Shown piece after piece: positions 1-10,815 of a stretch of 64,000 nucleotides of DNA (positions are counted from its first letter, which is position 1; the number at the start of each line of letters is the position of its first letter). This stretch comes from an uncultured Nesterenkonia sp. (GTDB lineage Bacteria > Actinomycetota > Actinomycetes > Actinomycetales > Micrococcaceae). The notes beneath the pieces are model-generated. The model ran no database searches. It was not told the origin of the DNA and saw only the letters and a list, made by a program, of their open reading frames with translations. Made by a program: the position numbers and the translations under genes. The stretch lies in contig CANLUC010000001.1 of assembly GCA_947494195.1 (NCBI GenBank), positions 1 to 64,000 on the forward strand. Direction: 5' to 3'.

Positions 1-197
1 CATTGATCACAGACACCGGAATGAATCCTTGGCTAAATTTGCGATCATCACCACGGGGGTGGTAATGTCGCTGTTATAACCAAATAAATAATTTGGTATC
101 AACAAACTTGGCACACTATTGAGTTCTCAAACAACAACCGCTACCGGCACCATCAGGAAGAATATGTTTTCCTGAATCGCTCCGAAGCAACTTTTCA

Positions 198-226
198 AGC
201 TTACCAACAAGCTTTCGCTTCGTCAA
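198..226 (-). promoter_or_regulatory. possible third rRNA promoter P3
   Basis: TTGACG (221-226) and TAAGCT (198-203) lie 17 bp apart on the minus strand. The -10 is a weak match, and the segment also forms an inverted repeat (AAGCTT arms), so it could instead be a processing structure. Confidence 0.3.
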
Positions 227-349
227 TTCGATGTTCACACCGAGTTTCTCGATGTTCACATCAGGATGATTGACGCCAGACCGTTCCTGTTCTTCGTTCC
301 TGCAAGAGCTGCTGGAGCGAAGCTGAACTCGTCGTCTGCGCGGTTCTCA

Positions 350-379
350 ACTCTACGTCCTGGTGTCTGGCTGAGTCAA
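350..379 (-). promoter_or_regulatory. rRNA operon promoter P2
   Basis: On the minus strand TTGACT (374-379) and TAGAGT (350-355) are separated by 18 bp. Position and orientation match a second tandem promoter for the rRNA operon, about 185 bp downstream of P1. Confidence 0.65.
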
Positions 380-534
380 CTCGAGGTTGACCCAGGTTCC
401 ACACCGGTTTCACCGGAGTTTCTGAACCCTTCCCCGAGAGTATCGGTGAAGGAAAGCTATATGGTTTTCAATGTCTGCTCGGCCGCTGCGGTCCGCTTCA
501 CGCTTTTCCGCTGCGCCCTTGAGCACGAGATAGA

Positions 535-563
535 ACTTTACACAGACTCTTCGGGCCGTGCAA
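535..563 (-). promoter_or_regulatory. rRNA operon promoter P1
   Basis: On the minus strand a -35 TTGCAC (558-563) is followed after exactly 17 bp by a -10 TAAAGT (535-540). This is close to the sigma-70 consensus. It lies between the end of tyrS and the rRNA leader and points into the leader. Confidence 0.75.
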
Positions 564-632
564 ACCAAATCCGGTGCGACCTCCGTCACATGCCTGGATG
601 CCTGTGACCTGGGGGTTTTGAGGTCCGGCCGC

Positions 633-1979
633 TCAGGGGCGGTGGACCAGCGCGAGGTTCTTCTTGCCCCGGCGGACCAGCAGGAATTTCCCGTGCAACC
701 AGCGTGAGGCATCCAGCACGGCGTCGCCGTCATCGATCTTTTCGTTGTTGATGTAGGCCCCGCCATCCTTGATGGCTCGGCGCGCTTCACCATTGGACTT
801 CACCAGTCCGGTGTCGACCAGCAGCCGCACGGCAGTGGCCTCGTCTGCCGGCACGCTCGCGCTGGGCAGTTCCGCAGAGACCGCATGCAGCGTGGGTTCA
901 TCGATGTCGCTGAGCTCACCGCGACCGAAGATGGCCGCGGAGGCGTCGATGACTTTAGCCGTGGCGTCTTCCCCGTGCACCAGTGAGGTGACGTCCCAGG
1001 CCAGGGCACGCTGGGCCTCGCGCTTGAAGGGTTCCTGCTCCACGGCCCGCTCGAGCTCCGCAATCTGCTCGCGGGTGCGGAAGGTGAAGACCTTGAGTCG
1101 GTCGATGACATCGGCATCGGACTGGTTGAGCCAGAACTGGTAGAACGCATACGGCGAGCAGAGCTCAGCGTCGATCCAGATGGCGTTGCCCTCGGACTTG
1201 CCGAGTTTGGTTCCATCCGAGTTGGTGATCAGCGGGGTGCCAAGTGCATGGACCTGCGCGTTCTCTGCACGGCGGACCAGCTCGGTGCCGGAGGTCAGGT
1301 TCCCCCACTGATCCGATCCGCCGAACTGCAGCGTGCAGCGGTACTGCCGGTACAGCTGCAGGTAGTCGAAGCCCTGCAGGATCTGGTAGCTGAACTCGGT
1401 GTAGGAGATGCCCTCCTCGGAGTTCAGCCGCTTCGCCACGTTGTCCTTCTTCACCATCGTGCCGACCCGGAAGTACTTGCCGATGTCGCGGAGGAACTCA
1501 ATGGCGGTGACGCCCTGGGTCCAGTCCAGGTTGTTGACCATGGTGGCTGCATTGTCCCCGTCGAAGGAGATGTAGTGCTTGATCTGCGTGCGCAGCGAAT
1601 CCACCCACTCAGCAACGACCTCCGGGGTGTTCAGGGTGCGCTCGCTCGAGGGTCGCGGATCCCCGATCAGTCCGGTGGATCCACCGACGAGTGCCAGCGG
1701 CCGGTGGCCGGCGAGCTGGATGCGGCGCATGGTCAGCAGCTGCACCAGGTGACCCAGGTGCAGCGAGGCAGCCGTGGGATCGAAGCCGCAGTAGTACACG
1801 ATCGGCTCGCCCGAGAGGGCCCGCTCAAGAGCCTCTTCATCCGTGGAGACCTGGACCAGGCCGCGCCAGGTCAGCTCCTGCCAGACATTCTCGAAGCTTG
1901 CATCGTTGCGCTGGTCGGCCAGCGCCGGGTTCGTGGATTCGAGGCTCGTCTGGGTCACAGCAGGTACGTTACCAATCAT
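633..1979 (-). CDS. tyrS: Tyrosine--tRNA ligase
   Basis: Class I aminoacyl-tRNA synthetase that charges tRNA-Tyr in the cytoplasm. The 448-aa product has the usual bacterial length. The HIGH-type signature reads HLGH at residues 74-77 and the KMSKS-type loop reads KLGKS at 258-262. The tyrosine/tRNA-binding GSDQWGN segment is at about 221-227, and a C-terminal S4 RNA-binding domain follows (GLVKSNGEARRAIKDGG region). I start at the ATG at 1979 (MIGNVPAVT), because an in-frame upstream extension would run into the preceding helicase gene, which ends 17 bp upstream. The ribosome binding site is weak, so the exact start is less certain than the gene. tyrS directly upstream of an rRNA operon is a recurring arrangement in actinobacteria. 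Confidence 0.96.
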   Translation of the reverse strand: MIGNVPAVTQTSLESTNPALADQRNDASFENVWQELTWRGLVQVSTDEEALERALSGEPIVYYCGFDPTAASLHLGHLVQLLTMRRIQLAGHRPLALVGGSTGLIGDPRPSSERTLNTPEVVAEWVDSLRTQIKHYISFDGDNAATMVNNLDWTQGVTAIEFLRDIGKYFRVGTMVKKDNVAKRLNSEEGISYTEFSYQILQGFDYLQLYRQYRCTLQFGGSDQWGNLTSGTELVRRAENAQVHALGTPLITNSDGTKLGKSEGNAIWIDAELCSPYAFYQFWLNQSDADVIDRLKVFTFRTREQIAELERAVEQEPFKREAQRALAWDVTSLVHGEDATAKVIDASAAIFGRGELSDIDEPTLHAVSAELPSASVPADEATAVRLLVDTGLVKSNGEARRAIKDGGAYINNEKIDDGDAVLDASRWLHGKFLLVRRGKKNLALVHRP

Positions 1980-1995
1980 CTCGGGCCGGGATGGG

Positions 1996-4296
1996 CTAGA
2001 ACCCGGCGGGAAGTTCCCGCGCCGCGACGACGTGCAGCGCGTGAGTTGGCCGGGTGAGCGCGACATAGAGGCTGCCGACCCGTCCGGCCGTCTCCTCGAG
2101 GATCTCGGCGGGCTCGACCAGCACCACGGCGTCGAACTCCAGGCCCTTGGCCTCATCGGCGGAGAGAGTGAGGATGTCCTCCGTCAGGGAGCCGGCGCCC
2201 CGGCCCACGCGAGAGCCGAACTGGCTCACCAGCGCGCGGCGGGTCGCCCCGAGCAGACGCTCCGGGACGATCGCGGCGACCAGCCCCTCCCCCACCCGCT
2301 CGTGCTCGGCGCCCACTGCTGCGGTCGCGGCGGAGATCAGCTGATCGGTCTCCACCTTCTCCACGACCGGCGGGTAGTCGCCTTCGCGGACCGTGCGCAG
2401 CGAGGTGGTGGAAAGCCCATTGGCCTCGGCCACCCGCTCGGCGAGCTCCACGATGGTGCCGGGGGTGCGGTAGTTGACGGTGAGCTCCTCCACGCGCATC
2501 CGCTCCCCCACGAACGGCGCCATCGCTTCCTGCCAGCTCGAGGCCGCCGACGGCGAGGACCCCTGGGCGATGTCCCCGACGATGGTGAAGGACTTCAGCG
2601 GGCAGCGGCGCATCAGCACGTGCCACTGCATCGGCGAAAGCTCCTGCGCCTCGTCGACCACGACATGGCCGTAGGTCCAGGTGCGGTCGACCTGCGCCCG
2701 TTCCGCCGCGGTGAGCCGGGGCCCGGATTCGGTGTTCATGTCCACCACGGCCTGGGCGTCGAGGAAGCCCTCGATCCCCATCTCCTCCAGCTGCGGGGTG
2801 GCGTTCTCCACCGCGCGCTGCGCGTTCTCCAGTGAGCGGGCCTGGGCGGCCTTCTGCCGCGCGGCCTCACGTCCTGCGGTGACGTCCAGGGCACCGAGGA
2901 GTTCGGCTGCTTCGTCCAAAAGCGGCACATCGGCGCTGGTGAACTCGGTGCCGGGCTCGCGCCGCAGCAGCTCCCGCTGTGCCGGGCTGAGCTGTGGGGC
3001 AACATCGGCGAGGTAGGCCGGCTTCGCGAAGAGGTCCTCCAGGAGGCCCTGCGGGCTGCGGGGCATCCAGCACAGGTTCAGCAGCACCCGCACGTCGCGG
3101 GCGCTGCGCACGTCCTCGGTCAGGTAGGACCGGTCGGCCTCGTTGCCCTCGGAGCGCTTCTCGATGATGCGCTCGAGCTTCTCGGCGATCTCCTTGACCA
3201 GGACCTTGACGAAGGTGGTGCGTGCTTCGTTATAGGGCTTGCCGGTGGCGCGGGCGCGCTCCAGCGCCCGATGGACCATCTTCGGGGTGACGCCCACGCG
3301 GGTGCCGTCCACGGTGACGTCACGGACCTCGGGGATGGTGCGCTGCCGGTGCCGCACCGCCGCGGCGATGATCTGCACCCAGTCGAGCCGTCCCTTGAGC
3401 TCTTCGACCCGCGGGTCCTTCTCCTCGATGCCGCGCACCCCGGGGAAGAGCTCGGAGAGGGAGGAGAGCACCACGCCGGTCTCACCCAGCGAGGGCAGGA
3501 CGCGGTCGATGTAGGACATGAAGGTGGAGTTCGGTCCCACGATCAGCACGCCGGCGGACTTCAGCCGATCCCGGTTGCTGTAGAGCAGGTACGCGGCACG
3601 GTGCAGCGCCACGGCGGTCTTGCCGGTGCCGGGCCCGCCCTGGACCACCATCACTCCGGGCATGTCGGCGCGGATGATTCGGTCCTGCTCGGACTGGATC
3701 GTCGCGACGATGTCGCCCATCTGCCCGGTGCGCCGGGCGGTCAGCGCGGCGAGCAGCGCGCCGTCGCCGTGGTTGTGGCTGTCCTCCTCCAGCATGGAGG
3801 CATCCAGCACGTCGTCCTCCACGCCGTGGACCTCGCGCCGCTTCAGCAGCAGATGACGACGACGGCGGACTCCCTGCCGTTCGAAGGCGGTGGCCTGGTA
3901 GAAGACGCCGGCCTCGGGGGCGCGCCAGTCGAGCATGAGCCGCTGGTGGTTGGCGGCGGTGAGGCCGATGCGTCCGATGTACCGGCACTCTCCGGAGTCG
4001 TGGTCGAGCCGCCCAAAGACCAGCCGATCATCCACAGCATTGAGCTGGGCCAGGCGGTCCTCATACATCGCGGCGAACGCGTCACGCTCGGAGGCGTTCT
4101 GCATGGTGCCGCTGGATCCCACGCTGCGCACCTTCGCGAGCTGGACCTCTTTCTCTGCGCGCAGCTCATCGAGCCGGGAGTAGAGCAGGCCGACGTACTC
4201 CCGCTCTTCCTCCACTCCGGCCTCGAGGCCGGGCACAGGGATGTCGTTGTCTTCGGGCATCATCTCGGCCGTGGTCGAGGAATGTGAGTCACTCAT
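1996..4296 (-). CDS. helD: HelD/HelR-like RNA polymerase-recycling ATPase (UvrD-family helicase)
   Basis: Superfamily 1 ATPase of the HelD type, which removes stalled or antibiotic-bound RNA polymerase from DNA; actinobacterial HelR members can contribute to rifampicin tolerance. The N-terminal 100 residues look like the polymerase-probing coiled coil (YSRLDELRAEKEVQLAKV). Walker A is GGPGTGKT at about residue 220. The Walker B-like VVDEAQEL, a VGDIAQGS motif and the late motifs (LSADEAKGLEFDAVVL, YVALTRPTHAL) follow in the expected order. Length is 766 aa from the ATG at 4296; an ATG at 4341 would add 15 residues. UvrD/PcrA itself is less likely, because of the N-terminal arm and the MLDWRAPEAGVFYQAT segment seen in HelD. 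It sits directly upstream of tyrS and the rRNA operon on the same strand. Confidence 0.85.
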   Translation of the reverse strand: MSDSHSSTTAEMMPEDNDIPVPGLEAGVEEEREYVGLLYSRLDELRAEKEVQLAKVRSVGSSGTMQNASERDAFAAMYEDRLAQLNAVDDRLVFGRLDHDSGECRYIGRIGLTAANHQRLMLDWRAPEAGVFYQATAFERQGVRRRRHLLLKRREVHGVEDDVLDASMLEEDSHNHGDGALLAALTARRTGQMGDIVATIQSEQDRIIRADMPGVMVVQGGPGTGKTAVALHRAAYLLYSNRDRLKSAGVLIVGPNSTFMSYIDRVLPSLGETGVVLSSLSELFPGVRGIEEKDPRVEELKGRLDWVQIIAAAVRHRQRTIPEVRDVTVDGTRVGVTPKMVHRALERARATGKPYNEARTTFVKVLVKEIAEKLERIIEKRSEGNEADRSYLTEDVRSARDVRVLLNLCWMPRSPQGLLEDLFAKPAYLADVAPQLSPAQRELLRREPGTEFTSADVPLLDEAAELLGALDVTAGREAARQKAAQARSLENAQRAVENATPQLEEMGIEGFLDAQAVVDMNTESGPRLTAAERAQVDRTWTYGHVVVDEAQELSPMQWHVLMRRCPLKSFTIVGDIAQGSSPSAASSWQEAMAPFVGERMRVEELTVNYRTPGTIVELAERVAEANGLSTTSLRTVREGDYPPVVEKVETDQLISAATAAVGAEHERVGEGLVAAIVPERLLGATRRALVSQFGSRVGRGAGSLTEDILTLSADEAKGLEFDAVVLVEPAEILEETAGRVGSLYVALTRPTHALHVVAARELPAGF

Positions 4297-4403
4297 CAAG
4301 CAGCGCAGCTCTCCGTCGCGAATTTGCTGACCATCGATCATACCTCTATTCGGGTGAACTGGAGGTGACGCGCTTCTCAGCGGTCGTCAGCCGGTGTCCC
4401 CCG

Positions 4404-5117
4404 CTAGGTGCTGATCTCCACCGGAACGTTGCGTCCGGGGCGGTAGGCCGAGACGGTCGGATCGGCGTCGAGCCAGTAGCGCCACGGGTAGCGCGTGCTG
4501 CCGCCGGCTCCGGAGACTCCCACCCGGGGCCCGCTGCGGATCTGTTGCGCCTGCACCGGGGCGGCGGGCGGAAGCAGCGTGAAGTGGGCTGGGTCGAGAC
4601 TGCCCGGCGCCGACGGCGGCGTGGGGCTCTCGGGGTGCGCGGTATTCGCGAGGTGCGCGGTCCCCGGGATGTTCACGGCCCGGGCGTCCATGCTCAGGGT
4701 GATCCCGAGCCCCTGCCCCAGCCGCCCGGGTCCCGAGAGCAGCTTCGCCCCGGTCTCGCGGCCGCCCCGACGTTCGATGGCCAGCTCGCGGCCCTGCAGC
4801 ACCTCGCCGGCGCGCAGCAGGACCCCGCCCGCGGTCCCCTCGCTGTTGCACGCCAGGTTCAGACAGCGGTGGATCCCATAGTTGAGGTAGACGTAGGTGC
4901 GCCGCGGCGGCCCGAACAGCGCCGCGTTGCGGGCGGTCTTGCCGTTGTAGCTGTGCGCACCCGGGTCTTCGCCCTGGTCCCCGTAGGCCTCCACCTCAGT
5001 CAGCCGTACACGAACGGTCCCGTCAACAGTGGTGACGGTGAGCTCGCAGCCCAGCAGCGCCGGCGCCAGCACGGTGGCGTGGGCGTCGAACAGAGAGCTC
5101 AGCTGCGCAGAATCCAT
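4404..5117 (-). CDS. mpg: DNA-3-methyladenine glycosylase (AAG/MPG family)
   Basis: Base-excision repair enzyme that removes alkylated and deaminated purines. The 237-aa product shows the family core: the catalytic-glutamate motif EVEAY (41-45), GAHSYNGKTARNAALFGPP (53-71), the DNA-intercalating tyrosine region YVYLNYGIHRCLN (75-87) and the C-terminal GSTRYPWRYW segment. A long shadow extension upstream was rejected because it would overlap the next gene. The start at 5117 (MDSAQL) leaves 40 bp to the lytic transglycosylase gene. The region before the final motif contains a variable Pro/Ala/Thr-rich loop of about 25 residues. Same strand as its neighbours and possibly co-transcribed with them. 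Confidence 0.9.
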   Translation of the reverse strand: MDSAQLSSLFDAHATVLAPALLGCELTVTTVDGTVRVRLTEVEAYGDQGEDPGAHSYNGKTARNAALFGPPRRTYVYLNYGIHRCLNLACNSEGTAGGVLLRAGEVLQGRELAIERRGGRETGAKLLSGPGRLGQGLGITLSMDARAVNIPGTAHLANTAHPESPTPPSAPGSLDPAHFTLLPPAAPVQAQQIRSGPRVGVSGAGGSTRYPWRYWLDADPTVSAYRPGRNVPVEIST

Positions 5118-5157
5118 CCATCCATGATGGCAGAGCCGGCGGCGGGGCTGGCGCGCC

Positions 5158-5907
5158 TCAGGACTCCTCGGGGGTGACGTAGTCCTGCGCGTAGGCGGCG
5201 ACGTCGTTGACGTATTCCACCGACTGGTTATAGGCGACGACGGCGTCCACCCAGCCGTCATCAGTGGTCAGCTCCCCGCCGCTTTCGCACAGATAGACCG
5301 CGGCCGTAAGCGCGGCGTCGTCGACCTGGTGCGGATCGGCCTGGCCGTCGCGATCGCCGTCCTGGGCGTAGAGGCCCCAGGTCACCGGGATGAACTGCAT
5401 CGGCCCCACCGCACGGTCCCAATCCGGGTCCCCGTCCAGGGTGCCGCCGTCGGTGTCGGGGATCTCCGCGAATCCGGGACCCCCGTCCAGCGCGACGCCG
5501 ATGATCCGCGGAGAAACCTGCCCATCGGACTGGACCTGCGAGTCCGCATAGGTGCCGTGCTGGGACTCGACCTGGCCGATGCCGGCGAGCGTGTTCCAGC
5601 CGAGCCCACAATCCGGCCGCGTCTGGCTCACCAGCAGCGCCGCCCCGCTGTAGGCGGCCAGGGCGCGCTCTGGGATCCCGGTGCGCTCGGCGCCGGCGGC
5701 GAGCCACTGCTCGTCGGCGAGCTCGGCGATCGGGGCCCACGGTTGCCCCGGTGCGGGAACCTGCGCCGGCTCGGCCGGTTCGGGGGTGCGCTGATCCGGG
5801 GCGTCCGGGTAGCCCCGGGCTGGGGACTCTCGGGGCTGCGCGCAGCCGCTGCTCACGAGCAGAACCGCCCCGGCCAACACGGCCAGGGCGGTTCGGATCG
5901 CGCTCAT
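5158..5907 (-). CDS. Lytic murein transglycosylase lipoprotein (MltB/SLT_2-like)
   Basis: Predicted secreted lipoprotein of 249 aa that would cleave peptidoglycan glycan strands. It has a short signal peptide ending in lipobox VSSGC (Cys22), then a Pro/Glu/Ala-rich linker to about residue 60, then a lysozyme-like fold. The probable catalytic glutamate is in GIGQVESQHGTYADS. AVGPMQFIPVTWGLYAQDGD and the AVVAYNQSVEYVNDVAAYA helix are typical of MltB-type enzymes in actinobacteria. It starts 17 bp after the argH stop on the same strand, so it may receive read-through from argGH. The exact reaction (anhydro-product lytic cleavage rather than hydrolysis) is inferred from the family. Confidence 0.85.
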   Translation of the reverse strand: MSAIRTALAVLAGAVLLVSSGCAQPRESPARGYPDAPDQRTPEPAEPAQVPAPGQPWAPIAELADEQWLAAGAERTGIPERALAAYSGAALLVSQTRPDCGLGWNTLAGIGQVESQHGTYADSQVQSDGQVSPRIIGVALDGGPGFAEIPDTDGGTLDGDPDWDRAVGPMQFIPVTWGLYAQDGDRDGQADPHQVDDAALTAAVYLCESGGELTTDDGWVDAVVAYNQSVEYVNDVAAYAQDYVTPEES

Positions 5908-5924
5908 GCGCGGGGACTCATCGC

Positions 5925-8641
<2,717 letters not shown>

Positions 8642-8682
8642 AGCGGATCTCCTTGAAGAACGGAATTTTGGCTCGGGAACAC

Positions 8683-8720
8683 TCTACATAATTATTCGCA
8701 TGTCTGCATAAACTCAAGAT
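8683..8720. promoter_or_regulatory. ArgR operator (two ARG boxes) overlapping the argG promoter
   Basis: Two 18-bp sites, 8683-8700 and 8703-8720, both begin TCTnCATAAn and lie 2 bp apart. The first resembles the ARG consensus TGAAT-WWWW-ATTCA (TACAT-AATT-ATTCG); the second is weaker on its right side. On the minus strand they cover a promoter: TTGAGT (8712-8717), 17 bp, TAATTA (8689-8694). Tandem boxes 2-3 bp apart over the promoter are the usual ArgR layout, so repression in the presence of arginine is inferred. Confidence 0.6.
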
Positions 8721-8792
8721 CGGTGAGCGGGACTCGCTGCCAGGCTATCCGTTCCATGACGATCCCGTCGGCGCCCCCGGCACGGGCTCAGA

Positions 8793-8798
8793 TAGACT
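8793..8798 (+). promoter_or_regulatory. -10 element of the ankyrin gene (leaderless)
   Basis: TAGACT ends 7 bp before the ATG at 8806, so the transcript should begin at or next to the start codon. No convincing -35 is visible. Confidence 0.5.
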
Positions 8799-8805
8799 TG
8801 CGGCC

Positions 8806-9264
8806 ATGTCACAAGACTCCCACCACTCGGCCGATGCCCCGGAGAACCAGCAGCCCATCGACGGCGGCGCCCCTGAGCTGACCGAGGAGCAGATGGAGTT
8901 TCTTGCCTCGATGTTCGACGTGGCGCGCTCGGGCAAGTCCGAGGAGCTGCTGGACCTCGTCGATCGGGGCCTGCCGGTGAATCTGACCAACGACAAGGGC
9001 GATTCACTGCTCATCCTCTCGGTCTACAACGACCACACGGACCTCGCGAAGGGTCTCCTCGCACGCGGCGCCGATGTGCACCGGATCAATGATCGCGGGC
9101 AGACGGCCCTGGGCTGTGCTGTCTTCCGGCAGAACGAGGAAGCCACGAAGGCGCTGCTGGAGGCCGGCTCCGATCCGCACCTGGGGCGGCAGAGCGCCTA
9201 CGCCGTGGCAGAGATCTTCGGTCTTGATGCCATGCGCGCCGTCCTCGACGCACACCAGAGCTGA
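8806..9264 (+). CDS. Ankyrin-repeat protein
   Basis: Small soluble protein of 152 aa with about three ankyrin repeats. The clearest are the segment with GDSLLILSVYNDHTDLAKGLL followed by ARGADVHRINDRG, and the segment with QTALGCAVFRQNEEATKALL followed by EAGSDPHLG. The first 30 residues are acidic and probably disordered. There is no signal peptide or membrane segment, so it is probably a cytoplasmic protein-binding module; the partner is unknown. It is transcribed opposite to the arginine genes, diverging from argG and converging on argR, and therefore breaks the usual argR-argG adjacency. Bacterial ankyrin proteins of this size often accompany catalases, but katE lies 21 kb away here. Confidence 0.85.
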   Translation: MSQDSHHSADAPENQQPIDGGAPELTEEQMEFLASMFDVARSGKSEELLDLVDRGLPVNLTNDKGDSLLILSVYNDHTDLAKGLLARGADVHRINDRGQTALGCAVFRQNEEATKALLEAGSDPHLGRQSAYAVAEIFGLDAMRAVLDAHQS

Positions 9265-9266
9265 GC

Positions 9267-9311
9267 CGCGCACACAGGATAGGGTCGCGCACACAGGATA
9301 GGGTCGCGCAC
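9267..9311. repeat. 19-bp tandem repeat, about 2.4 copies
   Basis: The unit CGCGCACACAGGATAGGGT occurs perfectly at 9267-9285 and 9286-9304 and is followed by a partial copy (9305-9311). It fills most of the gap between the convergent ankyrin and argR stop codons. It looks like a slippage repeat; no function is evident. Confidence 0.85.
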
Positions 9312-9338
9312 CCGGCTGAGGCGCGCGCCAGGGCTGGA

Positions 9339-9839
9339 CTAGCTGCGGCCCTCGGCGAATCCGGTGAACCTGTCGGCGACGGCGGCTCCCCCGGTCGGGC
9401 TGGTGGTGACCACCATGATCGTGTCGTCCCCGGCGATGCAGCCGAGCACCTCGGCCAGGCCGGCGTGATCCACGGCGCTGGCCAGGAACTGTGCGGCCCC
9501 GGGAGGGGTCCGCAGGATGACCAGGTTCGCACTGGGCTCGGCCGAGACCAGCAGGTCCTTGCACAGCGCGATCAGCCGCGCCGTCGTCGTCGCCTCGGTC
9601 TGATCGGCCTGGAGCTCCCGGTCATGCCCGTCGGAGGGCACCGCGTAGATCAGCGAACCCTGCGCCCCGCGGACTCGCGCGGCGCCGATCTCCTCCAGGT
9701 CCCGGGAGAGCGTGCCCTGGGTGACTGTGACCCCGGCGTCGGCGAGACGCTGGGCGAGCTCGGCCTGAGAGCGCACCGAGGACCGAGTGATCAGCTCGCG
9801 GATCTTGGCGTGCCGCGCGGTCTTAGTGGTCGGAGTCAT
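9339..9839 (-). CDS. argR: Arginine repressor
   Basis: Hexameric arginine-sensing repressor of 166 aa. The N-terminal winged helix carries SQAELAQRLADAGVTVTQGT and LSRDLEEIGAARVR (residues 24-57). The C-terminal oligomerisation and arginine-binding domain contains the expected GAAQFLASAVDHAG and EVLGCIAGDDTIMVV blocks with the conserved GDD turn. It is the last gene of argCJBDFR, one base after the argF stop. It should bind the ARG-box-like sites seen before argC and argG, giving feedback control of both halves of the pathway. Confidence 0.96.
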   Translation of the reverse strand: MTPTTKTARHAKIRELITRSSVRSQAELAQRLADAGVTVTQGTLSRDLEEIGAARVRGAQGSLIYAVPSDGHDRELQADQTEATTTARLIALCKDLLVSAEPSANLVILRTPPGAAQFLASAVDHAGLAEVLGCIAGDDTIMVVTTSPTGGAAVADRFTGFAEGRS

Positions 9840-9840
9840 C

Positions 9841-10815
9841 TCAGCGCACCGCCGCGCGGACGAGCCGCTCGGTCTCGGCGTCGGCGAGCTCAGACTCCAC
9901 CAGAAGCCAGGCCATCAGCGCCTTCTGCGCATGCAGCCGGTTCTCGGCCTCGTCCCAGACCACCGATTGCGGGCCGTCGAGGACCTCGGCGCTGATCTCG
10001 ACCCCGCGGTAGGCGGGCAGACAGTGCAGGACGACGGCGCCGGGTGCTGCCTGTGCCATGGCGGCGGCATCCACCCGGTATTCGCCGAAGAGACTCAGCC
10101 GGGCCTCCTTCTCCTGTTCCTGGCCCATAGAGATCCAGGTGTCGGTGGCGACCACATCGGCTCCGCGCAGCGCCTCGGCCGGGTCGCTGGTGATCAGCAC
10201 GCTGCCCCCGGTCTGCGCGGCGCGCTCCCGGGCAGCTTCGATGATGCGCGCCTCGGGCAGATAGCCCTCCGGTCCGGCGATGCGCACATCCATCCCGGCG
10301 TTGACCCCGGCGAGCAGATAGGAGTTGGCCATGTTGTTGGCGGCGTCGCCCAGATAGGCCAGGGAGCGGCCCTGCGTGGCACCGAGCTGCTCCCGCACGG
10401 TGAGCAGATCAGCCAGCAGCTGGCACGGGTGGTAGTCGTCCGAGAGCGCATTGATCACCGGGACGCTGCTGTAGGCGGCCATCTCCTCGAGCCCGGATTG
10501 CGCGTAGGTGCGCCAGATGATCAGGCTGACCATCCGGTCCAGCACCCGAGCGGTGTCGGCAATGGTCTCCTTGTGCCCGAGCTGGGACTCTCCGGGATTG
10601 ACCACCAGCGGAGCTCCGCCCAGGGCGGAAATGCCAGCAGCGAAGGAGAACCGGGTGCGCGTGGAGGTCTTGTCGAAGAACACCGCAGCGGTCTGCGGTC
10701 CCGCCAGCGGTGTGATGGCGTAGGGGTCGGCCTTCATCGTGGCGGCGAGGGTGAGCACCTGATCCAGCTCGGCCGGGCTGAGGTCGAGATCGGTGAGGAA
10801 ATGGCGGATGGTCAT
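9841..10815 (-). CDS. argF: Ornithine carbamoyltransferase
   Basis: Forms citrulline from ornithine and carbamoyl phosphate. The 324-aa product has the carbamoyl-phosphate motif STRTRFSF and the ornithine-side motif HCLPAYRG near residue 262. The DDYHPCQLLADLLTV segment typical of anabolic enzymes is present. The gene overlaps argD by 4 bp (ATGA) and is followed by argR after one base, so it is embedded in a coupled operon. It is not a catabolic arcB: no arcA or arcC is nearby and the context is biosynthetic. Confidence 0.97.
   Translation of the reverse strand: MTIRHFLTDLDLSPAELDQVLTLAATMKADPYAITPLAGPQTAAVFFDKTSTRTRFSFAAGISALGGAPLVVNPGESQLGHKETIADTARVLDRMVSLIIWRTYAQSGLEEMAAYSSVPVINALSDDYHPCQLLADLLTVREQLGATQGRSLAYLGDAANNMANSYLLAGVNAGMDVRIAGPEGYLPEARIIEAARERAAQTGGSVLITSDPAEALRGADVVATDTWISMGQEQEKEARLSLFGEYRVDAAAMAQAAPGAVVLHCLPAYRGVEISAEVLDGPQSVVWDEAENRLHAQKALMAWLLVESELADAETERLVRAAVR

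Larger units (their letters stand above)
1..527 (-). other. rRNA operon leader (5' part of rrn transcript)
   Basis: This stretch has no credible gene and is richer in AT than its surroundings. Read on the minus strand it contains the TTGTTTGAGAACTCAATAG block (about 116-136) that is typical of actinobacterial rRNA leaders and spacers and acts as a boxA-like antitermination and processing signal. It is followed by a small hairpin (7-bp arms at 79-85 and 91-97). Strong promoters lie just upstream at 350-379 and 535-563. The order tyrS, promoters, leader implies that the 16S gene lies beyond position 1 on the minus strand. A 12-bp direct repeat (TCGATGTTCACA) occurs at 228-239 and 249-260. A 16S-23S spacer would also carry the boxA block, but the upstream promoters favour a leader. 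Confidence 0.75.

Noticed and set aside
1-260. Interpretation as 16S-23S internal spacer
   Set aside because: Strong promoters sit just upstream and tyrS precedes them; no 16S 3' end is present to the right, so a 5' leader fits better.
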